DNA of 64,000 nt from Shewanella sp. SR44-3 (GCF_014163735.1 NZ_JACJDV010000014.1:1-64000); one strand, 5' to 3'; positions 53,726 to 63,574 are shown, counted from the first letter of the stretch. Numbers and translations are program-made. Notes: generated from the letters alone by a model not told the origin.

Positions 53726-55576
53726 CTAGATAGATAGCTTTTTAACACGTTTTCCGCCCCAAACAGCATTCACGATTGAACGTGTGCCAACGATAGCGGT
53801 AAACATTGAGGTAGCAATACCTATCATCAGGGTAACGGCGAAACCTTTTACGGCGCCAGTGCCCACTGCAAACATGATGAGTGCGGTCATAAATGTGGTG
53901 ATATTCGCATCGGCAATGGTAGATAGCGCATTACCATAACCTTCGTGAATGGCTTGCTGCACACTGCGACCTGCCAATAATTCTTCACGAATACGTTCAT
54001 AAATCAGTACGTTACCATCGACAGCCATACCAACGGTCAATACCATACCGGCAATCCCTGGCAAGGTTAATACCGCACCTGGGATCATAGACATTACGCC
54101 TACAACCATGATGATATTGGCTAGCAAGGCAATATTGGCAATGATGCCGAATGCGCGGTAGTAAATCATCATAAATATCAGAACAATCGCTAGCCCCCAA
54201 ATCATAGCTTGCATACCGTTTTCGATATTCTCAGCGCCAAGACTTGGACCTATAGTGCGTTCTTCCACAATAGTCACAGGCGCAATCAAGGCACCAGCAC
54301 GTAATAACAAGGCTAAGTTTTGTGATTCTGCATGTTCAAGGCCGTTAATGACAAAATTGCGACCAAGACGTGCCTGAATGGTTGCCACAGAAATAACCTC
54401 TTCAATCTTGGTCATTTTGACTGTGCCATTAGGATTTCGTAGGCCGCTGTCCTTGTATTCAATGAACAAGGTTGCCATTGGCTTGCCGATATTGTCCTTA
54501 GTCACATTAGAGAAAATATTTCCTCCCTGCGCATCTAAGTTAATCGACACTTGTGGGCGGCTGTATTCATCAAAAGAAGGTTGAGCTCCGGTAATATGAT
54601 TACCTGTGAGCATGATTTCTTTCTTAAGCACAGCAATACCGCCTTCGCGGCGTGGGTAAACTTGAGAACCCGCTGGTACCCGGCCACTGGCTGCGGCACT
54701 TGGGTCGGCTTTATCATCAAGCATATGGAATTCAATCGATGCGGTTGCACCTAAGATTTCCTTCGCGCGAGCTGTGTCTTGTACGCCTGGCAATTCAACG
54801 ATAATCCGCTCTGCGCCTTGGCGTTGTACCACAGGCTCTGCAACACCCAGCTCGTTTACACGATTACGGATAGTGGTGATATTCTGTTGCAGCGCTTCTT
54901 CTTTAACTTGCTTGATATAGGTTTCGCTCATGGTGGCGCGCAGCACAAAGCTGTCACCCTCACTGGCATCAACAAACGTCATGTCATTGCCGCGAGTCTT
55001 CAAATAAGCTTCGGCTTTTGACACTGTGTCAGCATCACGGAATTTAATCTCTATACCTTTAGGTGTTTTACGCACCCCAGCATAGCGAATTTTTTCTTCA
55101 CGTAATTGACTACGGAAATCGGCAATTTTTGCTTCTTCCATTTTGCGAATCGCTTCGCTCATGTCCACTTCCATTAAGAAGTGAACCCCGCCACGTAAAT
55201 CAAGCCCTAGCTTCATTGGGCTACCGCCAACGGCTTCAAGCCATTCAGGGGTTGCTGGAGCTAAGTTTAATGCTACCGTGAATTTGTTTCCTAAGCTGTC
55301 AGCAATGGCTTCTTTGGCTAATAACTGTTGTTCTGCGTTTTGCACACGAACCAACAGTTGACCATTATTGAGCTCAGCGCGCTTTACCGCAATGCCTTTG
55401 CTCTGAAGTACTTCTATGACACTCGCTTGGGTCGAAGCGGTAACTTCTGCGCCGCGAGTGGCAACAACTTGAACTGCATGATCCTCACCGAATAGGTTTG
55501 GGATCGCATAAAAAGCACCAACAGCGATGACAAGCATCACCATGATGTTCTTCCACATTGGGTATTTATTCAACAC
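53726..55576 (-). CDS. secD: Protein translocase subunit SecD
   Basis: This is the partner of SecF in proton-driven protein export. The 616-residue protein has an N-terminal helix, a large periplasmic domain with the family blocks [38 protein letters not shown] (in part) and [17 protein letters not shown], and six helices in the C-terminal part ([20 protein letters not shown]). The start is GTG at 55576 with AGAGGGC upstream. Order and strand with yajC and secF are the usual ones. Confidence 0.95.
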   Translation of the reverse strand: MLNKYPMWKNIMVMLVIAVGAFYAIPNLFGEDHAVQVVATRGAEVTASTQASVIEVLQSKGIAVKRAELNNGQLLVRVQNAEQQLLAKEAIADSLGNKFTVALNLAPATPEWLEAVGGSPMKLGLDLRGGVHFLMEVDMSEAIRKMEEAKIADFRSQLREEKIRYAGVRKTPKGIEIKFRDADTVSKAEAYLKTRGNDMTFVDASEGDSFVLRATMSETYIKQVKEEALQQNITTIRNRVNELGVAEPVVQRQGAERIIVELPGVQDTARAKEILGATASIEFHMLDDKADPSAAASGRVPAGSQVYPRREGGIAVLKKEIMLTGNHITGAQPSFDEYSRPQVSINLDAQGGNIFSNVTKDNIGKPMATLFIEYKDSGLRNPNGTVKMTKIEEVISVATIQARLGRNFVINGLEHAESQNLALLLRAGALIAPVTIVEERTIGPSLGAENIENGMQAMIWGLAIVLIFMMIYYRAFGIIANIALLANIIMVVGVMSMIPGAVLTLPGIAGMVLTVGMAVDGNVLIYERIREELLAGRSVQQAIHEGYGNALSTIADANITTFMTALIMFAVGTGAVKGFAVTLMIGIATSMFTAIVGTRSIVNAVWGGKRVKKLSI

Positions 55577-55593
55577 AACTGAGCCCTCTTGGC

Positions 55594-55926
55594 TTACAAC
55601 GACTGAATAGAGCCTTTAGGCAATACGGCAGTGATATAATCCTTTTTAATGGTGATTTGCGCGGTTTCATTAATGTTCAGCAACACGTAATCACTGTCAT
55701 CGTTGATCTTAGCAATCTTGCCCAAAATGCCGCCGCTTGTTAGCACTTCATCGCCCTTGCCTAATGAAGACATTAGATTCTTGTGCTCTTTTACGCGCTT
55801 AGACTGAGGACGGAAAATCATGAAATAGAAAATCAAACCGAAAATAGCCAGCATGAAAATCATTTCCATGGTGCCGCCACCTGTTGGTAGGCCAGCATCG
55901 TTTGCGTATGCATTTGATATAAACAT
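55594..55926 (-). CDS. yajC: Sec translocon accessory subunit YajC
   Basis: The 110-residue protein has one membrane helix ([19 protein letters not shown]), then the conserved [18 protein letters not shown] and [18 protein letters not shown] segments of YajC. It associates with SecD-SecF. It lies 20 nt after tgt and 18 nt before secD, consistent with one operon. Confidence 0.94.
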   Translation of the reverse strand: MFISNAYANDAGLPTGGGTMEMIFMLAIFGLIFYFMIFRPQSKRVKEHKNLMSSLGKGDEVLTSGGILGKIAKINDDSDYVLLNINETAQITIKKDYITAVLPKGSIQSL

Positions 55927-55945
55927 AGTTCTCTCTTCTTATTAA

Positions 55946-57082
<1,137 letters not shown>

Positions 57083-57182
57083 TCACCTTGTCAGATAAAC
57101 AGTCTGACACTTCAATGTTCAATAGACATGAGGGCAAAAATTCACGCTTCAAGGACTTAAGATAAATAAAGCCAAATAATGC

Positions 57183-57208
57183 AAAAAAATGCCCACTTAA
57201 TGTGGGCG
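57183..57208 (-). terminator. Hairpin between queA and tgt
   Basis: On the minus strand GCCCAC-ATTAA-GTGGGC is followed by ATTTTTTTG, about 25 nt past the queA stop. It looks like an intrinsic terminator or attenuator, so queA and tgt may be only partly co-transcribed. Confidence 0.75.
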
Positions 57209-57231
57209 CTATTTTAAAGCAAATTGGTGGC

Positions 57232-58272
57232 TTACGGGGCTTTTTTCGTCAAAAACATCGCATCGCCATAGCTAAAAAAGCGGTATTTTTGAGCGATCGC
57301 GTGTTGATAGGCATTTCTGACTTCATCAACACCGGTAAATGCACTAATAAGCATGATAAGTGTCGACTCTGGCAAGTGGAAATTGGTGACCATAGCATCG
57401 ACGACTTTGAATTGGTAACCGGGGTAGATAAAAATATCGGTATCGCCGCTAAAGGTGGTTAATGGCTTATCGCCACTTGCCTTAGCCGCGCTTTCAAGGG
57501 AGCGCACTGAAGTCGTACCTACAGCAATGACTCGGTTACCAGCAGCTTTAGTTTGCGCAATCAAGTCAACCACATCTTGGGAAACATCAGCCCATTCTGA
57601 GTGCATCTTGTGCTCAAGCACATTATCTACTCGTACTGGCTGAAAGGTACCCGCGCCAACATGCAAGGTGACAAAAGCAATGTTCACACCTTTCTGTTTG
57701 AGCGCACTTAACATGGCATCATCGAAGTGCAAGCCTGCTGTCGGGGCTGCAACCGCGCCAGGGGTTTTGTTATACACAGTTTGGTAGCGCTCTTTATCGG
57801 CGTCTTCATCGGGACGGTCAATATAAGGTGGCAAAGGCATGTGGCCGACTTGCTCTAACACCTCCAGAATAGTGAGTTCAGAGAGTAGCTCAAGCTCAAA
57901 TAATGCATCATGACGAGCTAGCATCTTCATCTGATGTTCACCGTCAAGATTGATTAATGAATCAACTTTAGGGGATTTTGAACTGCGGACATGAGCCAGA
58001 ATTCGTTTGTCATCGAGCATGCGCTCAACCAAAATTTCAAGTTTTCCACCACTGGCCTTTTGACCAAATAAACGCGCAGGAATAACTCGGGTATTGTTAA
58101 ATACCATCAAGTCACCTGGGTTTATCATTTCAAATAAATCAGTAAATTGTTTATCGGCTAACGCCCCCGTTGAACCTTCTAAGGTCAATAAGCGTGAAGC
58201 ATTACGCTGCGCGGTGGGATAGCGAGCAATTAACTCATCAGGAAGGTCAAAAGAAAAATCGGCAACGCGCAT
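57232..58272 (-). CDS. queA: S-adenosylmethionine:tRNA ribosyltransferase-isomerase
   Basis: QueA transfers and isomerises the ribose of S-adenosylmethionine onto preQ1-modified tRNA to give epoxyqueuosine. The 346-residue protein begins [21 protein letters not shown] and has [18 protein letters not shown], the central [19 protein letters not shown] and the closing [19 protein letters not shown], all hallmarks of QueA. The upstream ribosome site is weak (AAGAG). It is the first gene of the queA-tgt-yajC-secDF block and divergent from acpH. Confidence 0.95.
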   Translation of the reverse strand: MRVADFSFDLPDELIARYPTAQRNASRLLTLEGSTGALADKQFTDLFEMINPGDLMVFNNTRVIPARLFGQKASGGKLEILVERMLDDKRILAHVRSSKSPKVDSLINLDGEHQMKMLARHDALFELELLSELTILEVLEQVGHMPLPPYIDRPDEDADKERYQTVYNKTPGAVAAPTAGLHFDDAMLSALKQKGVNIAFVTLHVGAGTFQPVRVDNVLEHKMHSEWADVSQDVVDLIAQTKAAGNRVIAVGTTSVRSLESAAKASGDKPLTTFSGDTDIFIYPGYQFKVVDAMVTNFHLPESTLIMLISAFTGVDEVRNAYQHAIAQKYRFFSYGDAMFLTKKAP

Positions 58273-58612
58273 GAATAGGCACTCTTTATCGGGGTAATAA
58301 AAAATTAGTAAACAACAAAACGGCCGCTAGTCTAGGATGAGCAGAGATGAAGATCAAGTTTTGTTACCCAGTGCCATTAGTCTGCGAACACTTAACAAAG
58401 CTTGCTTTATTTTCCTGAGTCAGCAGCTCACAGCTCCTGCGCCACACCTAAAATGAATTACCTCTCAAACACCACAAAACCAAAGACATTTGAAATTAAG
58501 TCTATATGATGGATAAACGCTTGTTGTATAAGACTTGTTAATTAATTCAGTTTTTAGCTGACTTAACAAGCTGCAACCTAATACGTTAAGAAATTTAAAT
58601 AAAGTACACAAT
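58273..58612. other. Intergenic region between divergent queA and acpH
   Basis: No gene is supported. A 63-codon minus-strand frame (58465-58656) overlaps the acpH start and lacks family resemblance. The region should contain the two divergent promoters, but none could be assigned with confidence. Confidence 0.4.
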
Positions 58613-59209
58613 ATGAACTTTCTCGCACACTTACATCTTGCCGATATCAGTGGCACTCATTTAGCCGCTAATTTAGCCGGTGATTTTGCCAAGGGCAATA
58701 TCGAACATCATCCTCAGCATTTACAGCAAGGGATCTGGCTACATCGCCAAATCGATATCGTGACGGACACAAATGAAATCGTCATTGACTTGCTAAAGAT
58801 GTTTCCTAAATCCTTAAGGCGAGTCGCCCCTATCTTGATGGATTTAAGCTTTGATCATTTCTTGGCTTATTATTGGGATGAATATCACCATCAGAGCCTA
58901 GGTGATTTTAGTCAAAAGGCCTATAACAGCTTAGCCACAACGGCTCAATTACCAGAAAAGCTTAGTCTTATGACACCCAAGATCATCGAGCAAGACTGGT
59001 TAGGCAGTTATCAAACTAAAGCAGGATTGTTCCAAGCAGTGGATGGTGTGAGTAAGCGCTTATCTAAACCTGAATTGTTTACCGGCGCCGAGCAGCATAT
59101 AGACAAACTGTATATTGAAATAGAAATCGCTTTCCGCACTTTCTATCCCCAACTTATGGCTTATAGCCGCATCTACAGCAGGAAAACCCCAGAACAATAC
59201 TTACCTTAA
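58613..59209 (+). CDS. acpH: Acyl carrier protein phosphodiesterase AcpH
   Basis: AcpH removes the phosphopantetheine arm from acyl carrier protein. The 198-residue protein starts MNFLAHLHLADISGTHLAANLAGD (in part), the DUF479/AcpH signature with the metal-binding Asp, and has WLHRQIDIVTD and LMDLSFDHFLAYYWDEY, also conserved. It is a single gene divergent from queA, the same position as in E. coli and relatives. Confidence 0.9.
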   Translation: MNFLAHLHLADISGTHLAANLAGDFAKGNIEHHPQHLQQGIWLHRQIDIVTDTNEIVIDLLKMFPKSLRRVAPILMDLSFDHFLAYYWDEYHHQSLGDFSQKAYNSLATTAQLPEKLSLMTPKIIEQDWLGSYQTKAGLFQAVDGVSKRLSKPELFTGAEQHIDKLYIEIEIAFRTFYPQLMAYSRIYSRKTPEQYLP

Positions 59210-59660
59210 CCCACTTAGCAGTGATTATTTTATCCGCAAATACCTGTCCACTAGTGACTGTTAACAAATAATCTTTATATTAGGTATTGGTTATCCGAAT
59301 ATTTATGCAATGCTAATGACTACAAAACTATCTTTGACCATATAACAAGGCTTTGAGGTGATTTAATTGTTATTGGAGCTATCACCAGCCATTAGTTTTG
59401 CTAATCCAAGGTTGTATTTTTTCTCGTTTGTTCAACCGCTAGAATTCGCCTATCATAGCTTTGTTTTCAGAGATTGGCTTACTGGACGTATGTTTACCGA
59501 GTCAGGTGGCTCAATTAAGCAAATGGTATTAATCTGCTTAATCAGGGTAAATCCAGTGTGTTAGTGAAAACCAAGAACTTTTAGCTGATGTCTCCCAATA
59601 CTTCAGTTGTACCTTGTTCTTATGTTTGACTTCCTTCCTTTAATTTGTTTTTACAAATTA
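59210..59660. other. Gene-free interval after acpH
   Basis: One plus-strand frame of 65 codons (59367-59564) exists but has no ribosome site and no recognisable features. I see no RNA gene or repeat here. The stretch ends with a terminator at 59661. Confidence 0.45.
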
Positions 59661-59694
59661 TTTGCCCACTTCTTTTGAGTGGGCTTTTTTTTAT
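59661..59694 (+). terminator. Rho-independent terminator, plus strand
   Basis: GCCCACTTC and GAGTGGGC form a stem followed by eight T. It lies 450 nt past acpH with no annotated gene between, so it either ends a long acpH transcript or an unannotated RNA. Confidence 0.75.
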
Positions 59695-59796
59695 CCAAAA
59701 TTTATCTTTCACACCTTTAAGTTCAGCGATACCAGCAAGCAACCTTATCTTTAGCGTAATAAATCGCCTTGGCAACTGTAGCTTCTGGAGTAAAAA

Positions 59797-59829
59797 GTAA
59801 AAAGCCCAATCGTTAGATTGGGCTTTCAT
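59797..59829 (-). terminator. Rho-independent terminator after motY
   Basis: AAAGCCCAATC and GATTGGGCTTT form a strong hairpin with T/A runs on both strands, about 35 nt beyond the motY stop. It is probably bidirectional. Confidence 0.88.
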
Positions 59830-59862
59830 TAGCCTTGATGATAGCAGTAACTAAATATACCC

Positions 59863-60732
59863 TTAAAAAGCTTTGGATATTTGGATCACCACTCGGCGGT
59901 TACGCTCACGATCTTGGCTTAGTTCGTTAGAGGCCACATGACGTTTTTCACCATGACCGCTAGAGATAATCTTATCTTGTGGGATCCCACTGGCGATTAA
60001 TAACTGCTTGACTGAATCCGCGCGATTATCTGACATGGTTTGGTTAACTCCCTTAGGTCCATAACTGTCAGTAAAGGCATCAATAAGCACCAGTTCGACA
60101 TCAGGATCATAAGATAAATATTCCTGTACTTTTTTCAATTGATACTTAGAGAAATGAGTTAACTCTGTCTCACCCTCTTGATAAGTCAGCACTGTAAATG
60201 CAATATCATCAAAACTATAGGGTAATAACTTAGCCAAGCAAGATCTGAATTCGCGATATTGTCCACCAAAATTTGCCGATGATAATCCCACCGCCACATT
60301 GTCTGCTTGGCTATACCAGTCTGGGTAATAAAACGTTGGTTCCATTCCCTTGCTTAACTCATTTAACATAGACCAAGCAGCCTTTTTAGGCAGTTCACCA
60401 TTAAACTGCTTATGATAGCTAAGCTGAGTTAATGATTTAGACTTAATGCCAGGACGCCAATTAGGTGCTCGGCTAAACAGTTTAGCCTCGGTTATTTCAT
60501 CGGGTTTCATCCACATATCTAATGTGAAAAGCATATTTAAACGCTTTCCAGCTTTGCTGGAGAAAATAGCTTTTCCATAATCAGGAATATCATGCTCAAG
60601 ACGGCATTCTATGCGGGAATTTTCACTCACCCGCCAAAGAGAATTGTCCAGTGAAGCCACATAGTACCTCATGTCAGCCATCGCTGACGAACAAATAAAC
60701 AAGCTAGACATTAACACCAGTTTTCGCCACAT
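59863..60732 (-). CDS. motY: Flagellar motor protein MotY (sodium-type T-ring)
   Basis: MotY forms the T-ring with MotX and anchors stators of the Na+-driven polar flagellar motor in Vibrio and Shewanella. The 289-residue protein has a signal peptide (LVLMSSLFICSSAMA), an N-terminal MotY-specific domain (MRYYVASLDNSLWRVSENSR, IECRLEHDIPDYGKAIF) and a C-terminal OmpA-like peptidoglycan-binding domain (LVLIDAFTDSYGPKGVNQTM, SDNRADSVKQLL, RERNRRVVIQI). A sigma-28 promoter precedes it. It is divergent from rnt, an arrangement also known in Vibrio. Confidence 0.93.
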   Translation of the reverse strand: MWRKLVLMSSLFICSSAMADMRYYVASLDNSLWRVSENSRIECRLEHDIPDYGKAIFSSKAGKRLNMLFTLDMWMKPDEITEAKLFSRAPNWRPGIKSKSLTQLSYHKQFNGELPKKAAWSMLNELSKGMEPTFYYPDWYSQADNVAVGLSSANFGGQYREFRSCLAKLLPYSFDDIAFTVLTYQEGETELTHFSKYQLKKVQEYLSYDPDVELVLIDAFTDSYGPKGVNQTMSDNRADSVKQLLIASGIPQDKIISSGHGEKRHVASNELSQDRERNRRVVIQISKAF

Positions 60733-60762
60733 AAAAACACCCTTAGATCCGCTGCACCTAAT

Positions 60763-60789
60763 TTATCGGCGGGGTAATGACTTTCTTTA
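60763..60789 (-). promoter_or_regulatory. Sigma-28 (FliA) flagellar promoter for motY
   Basis: On the minus strand TAAA (60786-60789), exactly 15 nt, then GCCGATAA (60763-60770) match the FliA consensus completely. The predicted start is about 20 nt before the motY ATG. This ties motY to the late flagellar regulon. Confidence 0.85.
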
Positions 60790-60868
60790 ACAAAATATCT
60801 CACGAACATACATGACACTCTAGCTGAGTTTTTGCATAATAGCCGCCTATTTTAAAAGGGGAACCTTA

Positions 60869-61549
60869 ATGCCTGATATTTGCGACAGTAACAAACTTAA
60901 ACACCGCTTCCGCGGCTATTACCCTGTGGTTATTGATGTTGAAACTGCAGGGTTTAATGCAAATACAGATGCCTTGCTAGAGATAGCTGTCACCTTATTA
61001 AAGATGAACGATGATGGGGTATTAGTACTGGATAAAACGGTTCACTTTCATATAGAACCTTTTGAAGGTGCTAATTTAGAACCCGAAGCACTCGCTTTTA
61101 ATGGCATAGACCCGACTAATCCCCTTAGGGGAGCCGTTTCTGAAAAAGAAGCCTTCCTTGAAATTTTCAAAGCGGTGAAAAAAGGCCAGAAAGCATCAGA
61201 TTGCCACCGCAGTATTATCGTCGCCCATAATGCAGCTTTTGATTTAAGCTTTGTAAATAAAGCCATAGAAAGAAATGACCTTAAACGCTCTCCCTTCCAC
61301 CCATTTGCAAGCTTTGACACTGCAACACTTGCTGGGCTCGCTATCGGTCACACTGTGCTAGCAAAGGCCTGTAAGATGGCTGGGATTGATTTTGACAACA
61401 AAGAAGCACATTCGGCTTTGTATGACACAGAAAGAACAGCAGAACTTTTTTGTCATATCGTTAATCGTTGGAAAGCATTAGGTGGATGGCCATTAGCGAC
61501 GCCAGAGCAAAGCACCATTGAAAACACTCATGAGGTAATAGAGAGTTAG
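60869..61549 (+). CDS. rnt: Ribonuclease T
   Basis: RNase T is a 3'-5' exoribonuclease of the DEDD family that trims tRNA CCA ends and other stable RNA 3' ends. The 226-residue protein has Exo [16 protein letters not shown], Exo [17 protein letters not shown] and Exo [20 protein letters not shown], a DEDDh arrangement, plus the RNase T substrate-binding basic residues. An AAGGGGAA ribosome site precedes the ATG. The tRNA-Lys array lies just downstream on the other strand. Confidence 0.95.
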   Translation: MPDICDSNKLKHRFRGYYPVVIDVETAGFNANTDALLEIAVTLLKMNDDGVLVLDKTVHFHIEPFEGANLEPEALAFNGIDPTNPLRGAVSEKEAFLEIFKAVKKGQKASDCHRSIIVAHNAAFDLSFVNKAIERNDLKRSPFHPFASFDTATLAGLAIGHTVLAKACKMAGIDFDNKEAHSALYDTERTAELFCHIVNRWKALGGWPLATPEQSTIENTHEVIES

Positions 61550-61565
61550 CACTGCAAGGGCTAAC

Positions 61566-61597
61566 AATGCACTAGCGGTCACATAGACCGCTTTTTT
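61566..61597 (+). terminator. Rho-independent terminator after rnt
   Basis: AGCGGTC and GACCGCT form a stem around ACATA and are followed by six T. It lies about 20 nt after the rnt stop. Confidence 0.85.
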
Positions 61598-61754
61598 ATG
61601 CCTGTCTGCCAGCAAGAGAAGTCAAAGCTATTGTCCCACCCATAGTGTTTTTCAACGAAAAATACTGAGAATAGAAATCCCTTCGCTGGGGGCTACTGGA
61701 CGCTCCACTTTACTATTGCGAATAATTAACAAGGCTTTATAAAAAGGGAATTGG

Positions 61755-61832
61755 AAATTCTGGGCTTTAGACCCATCGGTTAAAGCCAATTTTAACTCTT
61801 GATGTAACCAAGAGTAACTGAGTTGACGGCCC
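61755..61832 (-). pseudogene. tRNA-Lys-derived remnant, most diverged
   Basis: This is the distal end of the Lys array. Weak but recognisable blocks remain: GGGCCGTCAACTCAGTTACTCTT with the enlarged D-region, CAAGAG, and TTGGCTTTA where the anticodon arm was. The 3' half is barely recognisable. Confidence 0.5.
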
Positions 61833-61872
61833 ATCGAGTTTTGCGCTTAGGATGACTTAAAGGAAAAAAAAA

Positions 61873-61960
61873 TGCTGGGTCGTGAAGGATCTGAACCTTA
61901 GACCTATGGGTTAAAAGCCAACTGCAGCTCTTGATGTGAAAAAGTGATTGAGCTAACGGC
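61873..61960 (-). pseudogene. tRNA-Lys pseudo copy with enlarged D-arm
   Basis: It keeps the anticodon loop with TTT, the T-arm block AAGGTTCAGATCCTTC and acceptor ACGACCC. The D-region is expanded with CATCAAGAGCTGCAG, and the 5' acceptor strand is damaged. Confidence 0.65.
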
Positions 61961-61996
61961 TTATGGTAGTTTTGAGGGAGATTTAAAAGAAAAAAG

Positions 61997-62089
61997 TGGG
62001 TGGGACGTGAAAAATTCGAATCTTCGACCAATTGGTTAAAAGCCAACTGCAGCTCTTGATGTTACAAAGAGTGACTGAACTAACGACCC
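61997..62089 (-). pseudogene. tRNA-Lys pseudo copy with D-arm inverted repeat (CTCTT/AAGAG)
   Basis: The copy is 93 nt against 76 for the intact gene. GGTAGAGCAG of the normal D-arm is replaced by ACTCTTTGTAACATCAAGAG and GCTGCAG, containing the inverted repeat CTCTT-N9-AAGAG. The anticodon arm with TTT is intact. T-stem and acceptor carry mismatches. Confidence 0.7.
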
Positions 62090-62134
62090 ATCTGGTTTTG
62101 CTGCTATGAATTCTTTAGCCACAATTCAAAAAAG

Positions 62135-62210
62135 TGGTGGGTCGTGAAGGATTCGAACCTTCGACCAATTGGTTAAAAGCCAACTGCTCTACCGACTGAG
62201 CTAACGACCC
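62135..62210 (-). tRNA. tRNA-Lys (UUU), copy 1
   Basis: The 76-nt gene has GGGTCGT/ACGACCC acceptor strands, D-arm GCTCAGTCGGTAGAGC, anticodon loop CTTTTAA (UUU), T-loop TTCGAAT and encoded CCA. It is the most distal of six intact copies that share one transcription unit after cpoB. Confidence 0.97.
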
Positions 62211-62252
62211 ATCTGGTATTACTTTAAACTCTTTAACCACTGTTTAAGAAAG

Positions 62253-62342
62253 TGGTGAGTCACTAAGAATTCGAATCATCGAACCTTTGATTAAAAGCCA
62301 ACTGCTGCTATTGAAAACAAGAAATGACTGAGCTAACGACCC
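62253..62342 (-). pseudogene. tRNA-Lys pseudo copy with enlarged D-arm (CACTAAG type)
   Basis: This 90-nt copy has an altered 3' part (TTCTTAGTGACTCACC) shared with the copy at 63163-63254. The D-region is enlarged, but its inverted repeat is degraded. The anticodon loop with TTT is retained. Confidence 0.7.
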
Positions 62343-62385
62343 ATCTAACATTGCGTTTAAATTCTTTATCCACTGTTTAAAAAAG

Positions 62386-62461
62386 TGGTGGGTCGTGAAG
62401 GATTCGAACCTTCGACCAATTGGTTAAAAGCCAACTGCTCTACCGACTGAGCTAACGACCC
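62386..62461 (-). tRNA. tRNA-Lys (UUU), copy 2
   Basis: The sequence is identical, as far as I can read, to copy 1, with encoded CCA. It starts 251 nt from copy 1; an expanded pseudo copy lies between them. Confidence 0.97.
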
Positions 62462-62502
62462 ATTTGGTATTACTTTAAACTCTTTAACCACTGCTTAAAA
62501 AG

Positions 62503-62593
62503 TGGTGGTGCGTGAAGGATCGAATTGTCGAACCTTTGCCTAAAAGCCAACTGCAGCTCTTGATTTAACAAGAAATGACTGAGATAACGACCC
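62503..62593 (-). pseudogene. tRNA-Lys pseudo copy with D-arm inverted repeat (TCTTG/CAAGA)
   Basis: The D-region contains TTCTTGTTAAATCAAGAG, an inverted repeat TCTTG-TTAAAT-CAAGA. The anticodon loop is kept with a mutated stem; the T-arm and acceptor are damaged. Confidence 0.7.
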
Positions 62594-62637
62594 ATCTGGC
62601 ATTGCGTTTAAATTCTTTATCCACTGTTTAAAAAAAG

Positions 62638-62713
62638 TGGTGGGTCGTGAAGGATTCGAACCTTCGACCAATTGGTTAAAAGCCAACTGCTCTACCGACT
62701 GAGCTAACGACCC
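62638..62713 (-). tRNA. tRNA-Lys (UUU), copy 3
   Basis: Intact 76-nt tRNA-Lys with encoded CCA, same sequence as the other intact copies. It starts 252 nt from copy 2. Confidence 0.97.
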
Positions 62714-62758
62714 ATATGGTATTACGATTTTAAATTCTTTAACCACTATTCAAGAAAG

Positions 62759-62850
62759 TGGTGAGTCGTGAAGGATTCGAACAATCGAATTCTTGGTTAA
62801 AAGCCAACTGCAGCTCTTGATGTTACAAAGAGTGACTGAGCTAACGACCC
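62759..62850 (-). pseudogene. tRNA-Lys pseudo copy with D-arm inverted repeat (CTCTT/AAGAG)
   Basis: This is the best preserved pseudo copy (92 nt). The 5' acceptor strand GGGTCGT, the T-loop TTCGAAT and the anticodon loop are intact. The D-region carries CTCTTTGTAACATCAAGAG, identical to the 61997 copy. The T-stem 5' strand is mutated (GATTG), so a standard fold is unlikely. Confidence 0.72.
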
Positions 62851-62895
62851 ATCTGGCTTTGCTGCTATGATTCTTTAGCCACTATTCAAAAAAAG

Positions 62896-62971
62896 TGGTG
62901 GGTCGTGAAGGATTCGAACCTTCGACCAATTGGTTAAAAGCCAACTGCTCTACCGACTGAGCTAACGACCC
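62896..62971 (-). tRNA. tRNA-Lys (UUU), copy 4
   Basis: Intact 76-nt tRNA-Lys with encoded CCA. It is separated from copy 5 by only 58 nt, the one junction in the array without a pseudo copy. Confidence 0.97.
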
Positions 62972-63029
62972 ATCTGGTTTTGCTTTAAACATTAGCGCTA
63001 TAAATTCTTTAACCACTATTTATAGAAAG

Positions 63030-63105
63030 TGGTGGGTCGTGAAGGATTCGAACCTTCGACCAATTGGTTAAAAGCCAACTGCTCTACCGACTGAGCTAAC
63101 GACCC
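63030..63105 (-). tRNA. tRNA-Lys (UUU), copy 5
   Basis: Intact 76-nt tRNA-Lys with encoded CCA, same sequence as the other intact copies. A/T-rich spacers with the common block TTTAACCAC flank it. Confidence 0.97.
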
Positions 63106-63162
63106 ATCTGGTAACGCTTTAAAAATTTACATTAGAAATTCTTTAACCACTATTCAAAAAAG

Positions 63163-63254
63163 TGGCGAGTCACTAAGAATTCGAATCATCGAACCTTTGG
63201 TTAAAAGCCAACTGCAGCTCTTGATTTAACAAGAAGTGACTGAGCTAACGACCC
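63163..63254 (-). pseudogene. tRNA-Lys pseudo copy with D-arm inverted repeat (CACTAAG type)
   Basis: The 92-nt copy keeps 5' GGGTCGT. Its altered 3' acceptor strand GTGACTC can still pair with it using G-U wobbles. The D-region has CTTCTTGTTAAATCAAGAG. The T-stem is broken, and the anticodon loop TTT is retained. Confidence 0.72.
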
Positions 63255-63313
63255 ATCTGGTTTTGCTTTAAACATTAGCGCTATAAATTCTTTAACCACT
63301 ATTTTATAGAAAG

Positions 63314-63389
63314 TGGTGGGTCGTGAAGGATTCGAACCTTCGACCAATTGGTTAAAAGCCAACTGCTCTACCGACTGAGCTAACGACCC
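63314..63389 (-). tRNA. tRNA-Lys (UUU), copy 6 (promoter-proximal)
   Basis: Intact 76-nt tRNA-Lys with encoded CCA. It is the first intact gene after the promoter near 63540-63574. E. coli likewise has tRNA-Lys genes after ybgF, so the position is conserved. Confidence 0.97.
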
Positions 63390-63430
63390 GTAGTTTTTAT
63401 TGTAAAAACTGACATTTTTACTGGACTGAA

Positions 63431-63472
63431 AGCAAACTGCCTATATCTAAAAGCAGACTGAGCTAACCACCC
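63431..63472 (-). pseudogene. Short tRNA-Lys 5' remnant in the leader
   Basis: On the minus strand GGGTGGTTAGCTCAGTCTGC matches the 5' 18 nt of tRNA-Lys with few changes, then diverges. It lies between the promoter and the first intact gene and resembles the leader position of the decayed tRNA-Gly copies at 926-1065. Confidence 0.55.
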
Positions 63473-63539
63473 ATTTCTACAGTCAAAAACTAAGCTATAT
63501 GCTTTGTTTTGACACCCCAGATGACTACACCGTTCTGAG

Positions 63540-63574
63540 GGCGCCTATAATACCTTTTTCAATTTCTCATGCAA
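63540..63574 (-). promoter_or_regulatory. Stable-RNA promoter for the tRNA-Lys array
   Basis: On the minus strand -35 TTGCAT (63569-63574), a 16-nt spacer and -10 TATTAT (63547-63552) are followed by a GC-rich GGCGCCC discriminator. This fits a growth-rate-controlled tRNA promoter about 65-100 nt downstream of cpoB. Confidence 0.6.

Noticed and set aside
54535..55281. Several 60-80 codon frames within secD
   Set aside because: All lie in other frames of a highly conserved gene.
59367..59564. 65-codon plus-strand frame after acpH
   Set aside because: It has no ribosome site and unusual composition, so coding is not supported. A small RNA is a better guess for this interval.
62135..62210. Integration (att) site of a genomic island at tRNA-Lys
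   Set aside because: tRNA genes are common integration sites, but no integrase, phage gene or direct repeat of an island was seen between rnt and cpoB.
62540..62746. 68-codon minus-strand frame (and the similar one at 61792-62046)
   Set aside because: These are translations of tRNA-Lys units and spacers, not proteins.
61755..63472. CRISPR array or phage-type repeat array
   Set aside because: The repeats are recognisable tRNA-Lys genes and their decayed copies, with similar spacers. No cas genes are present.
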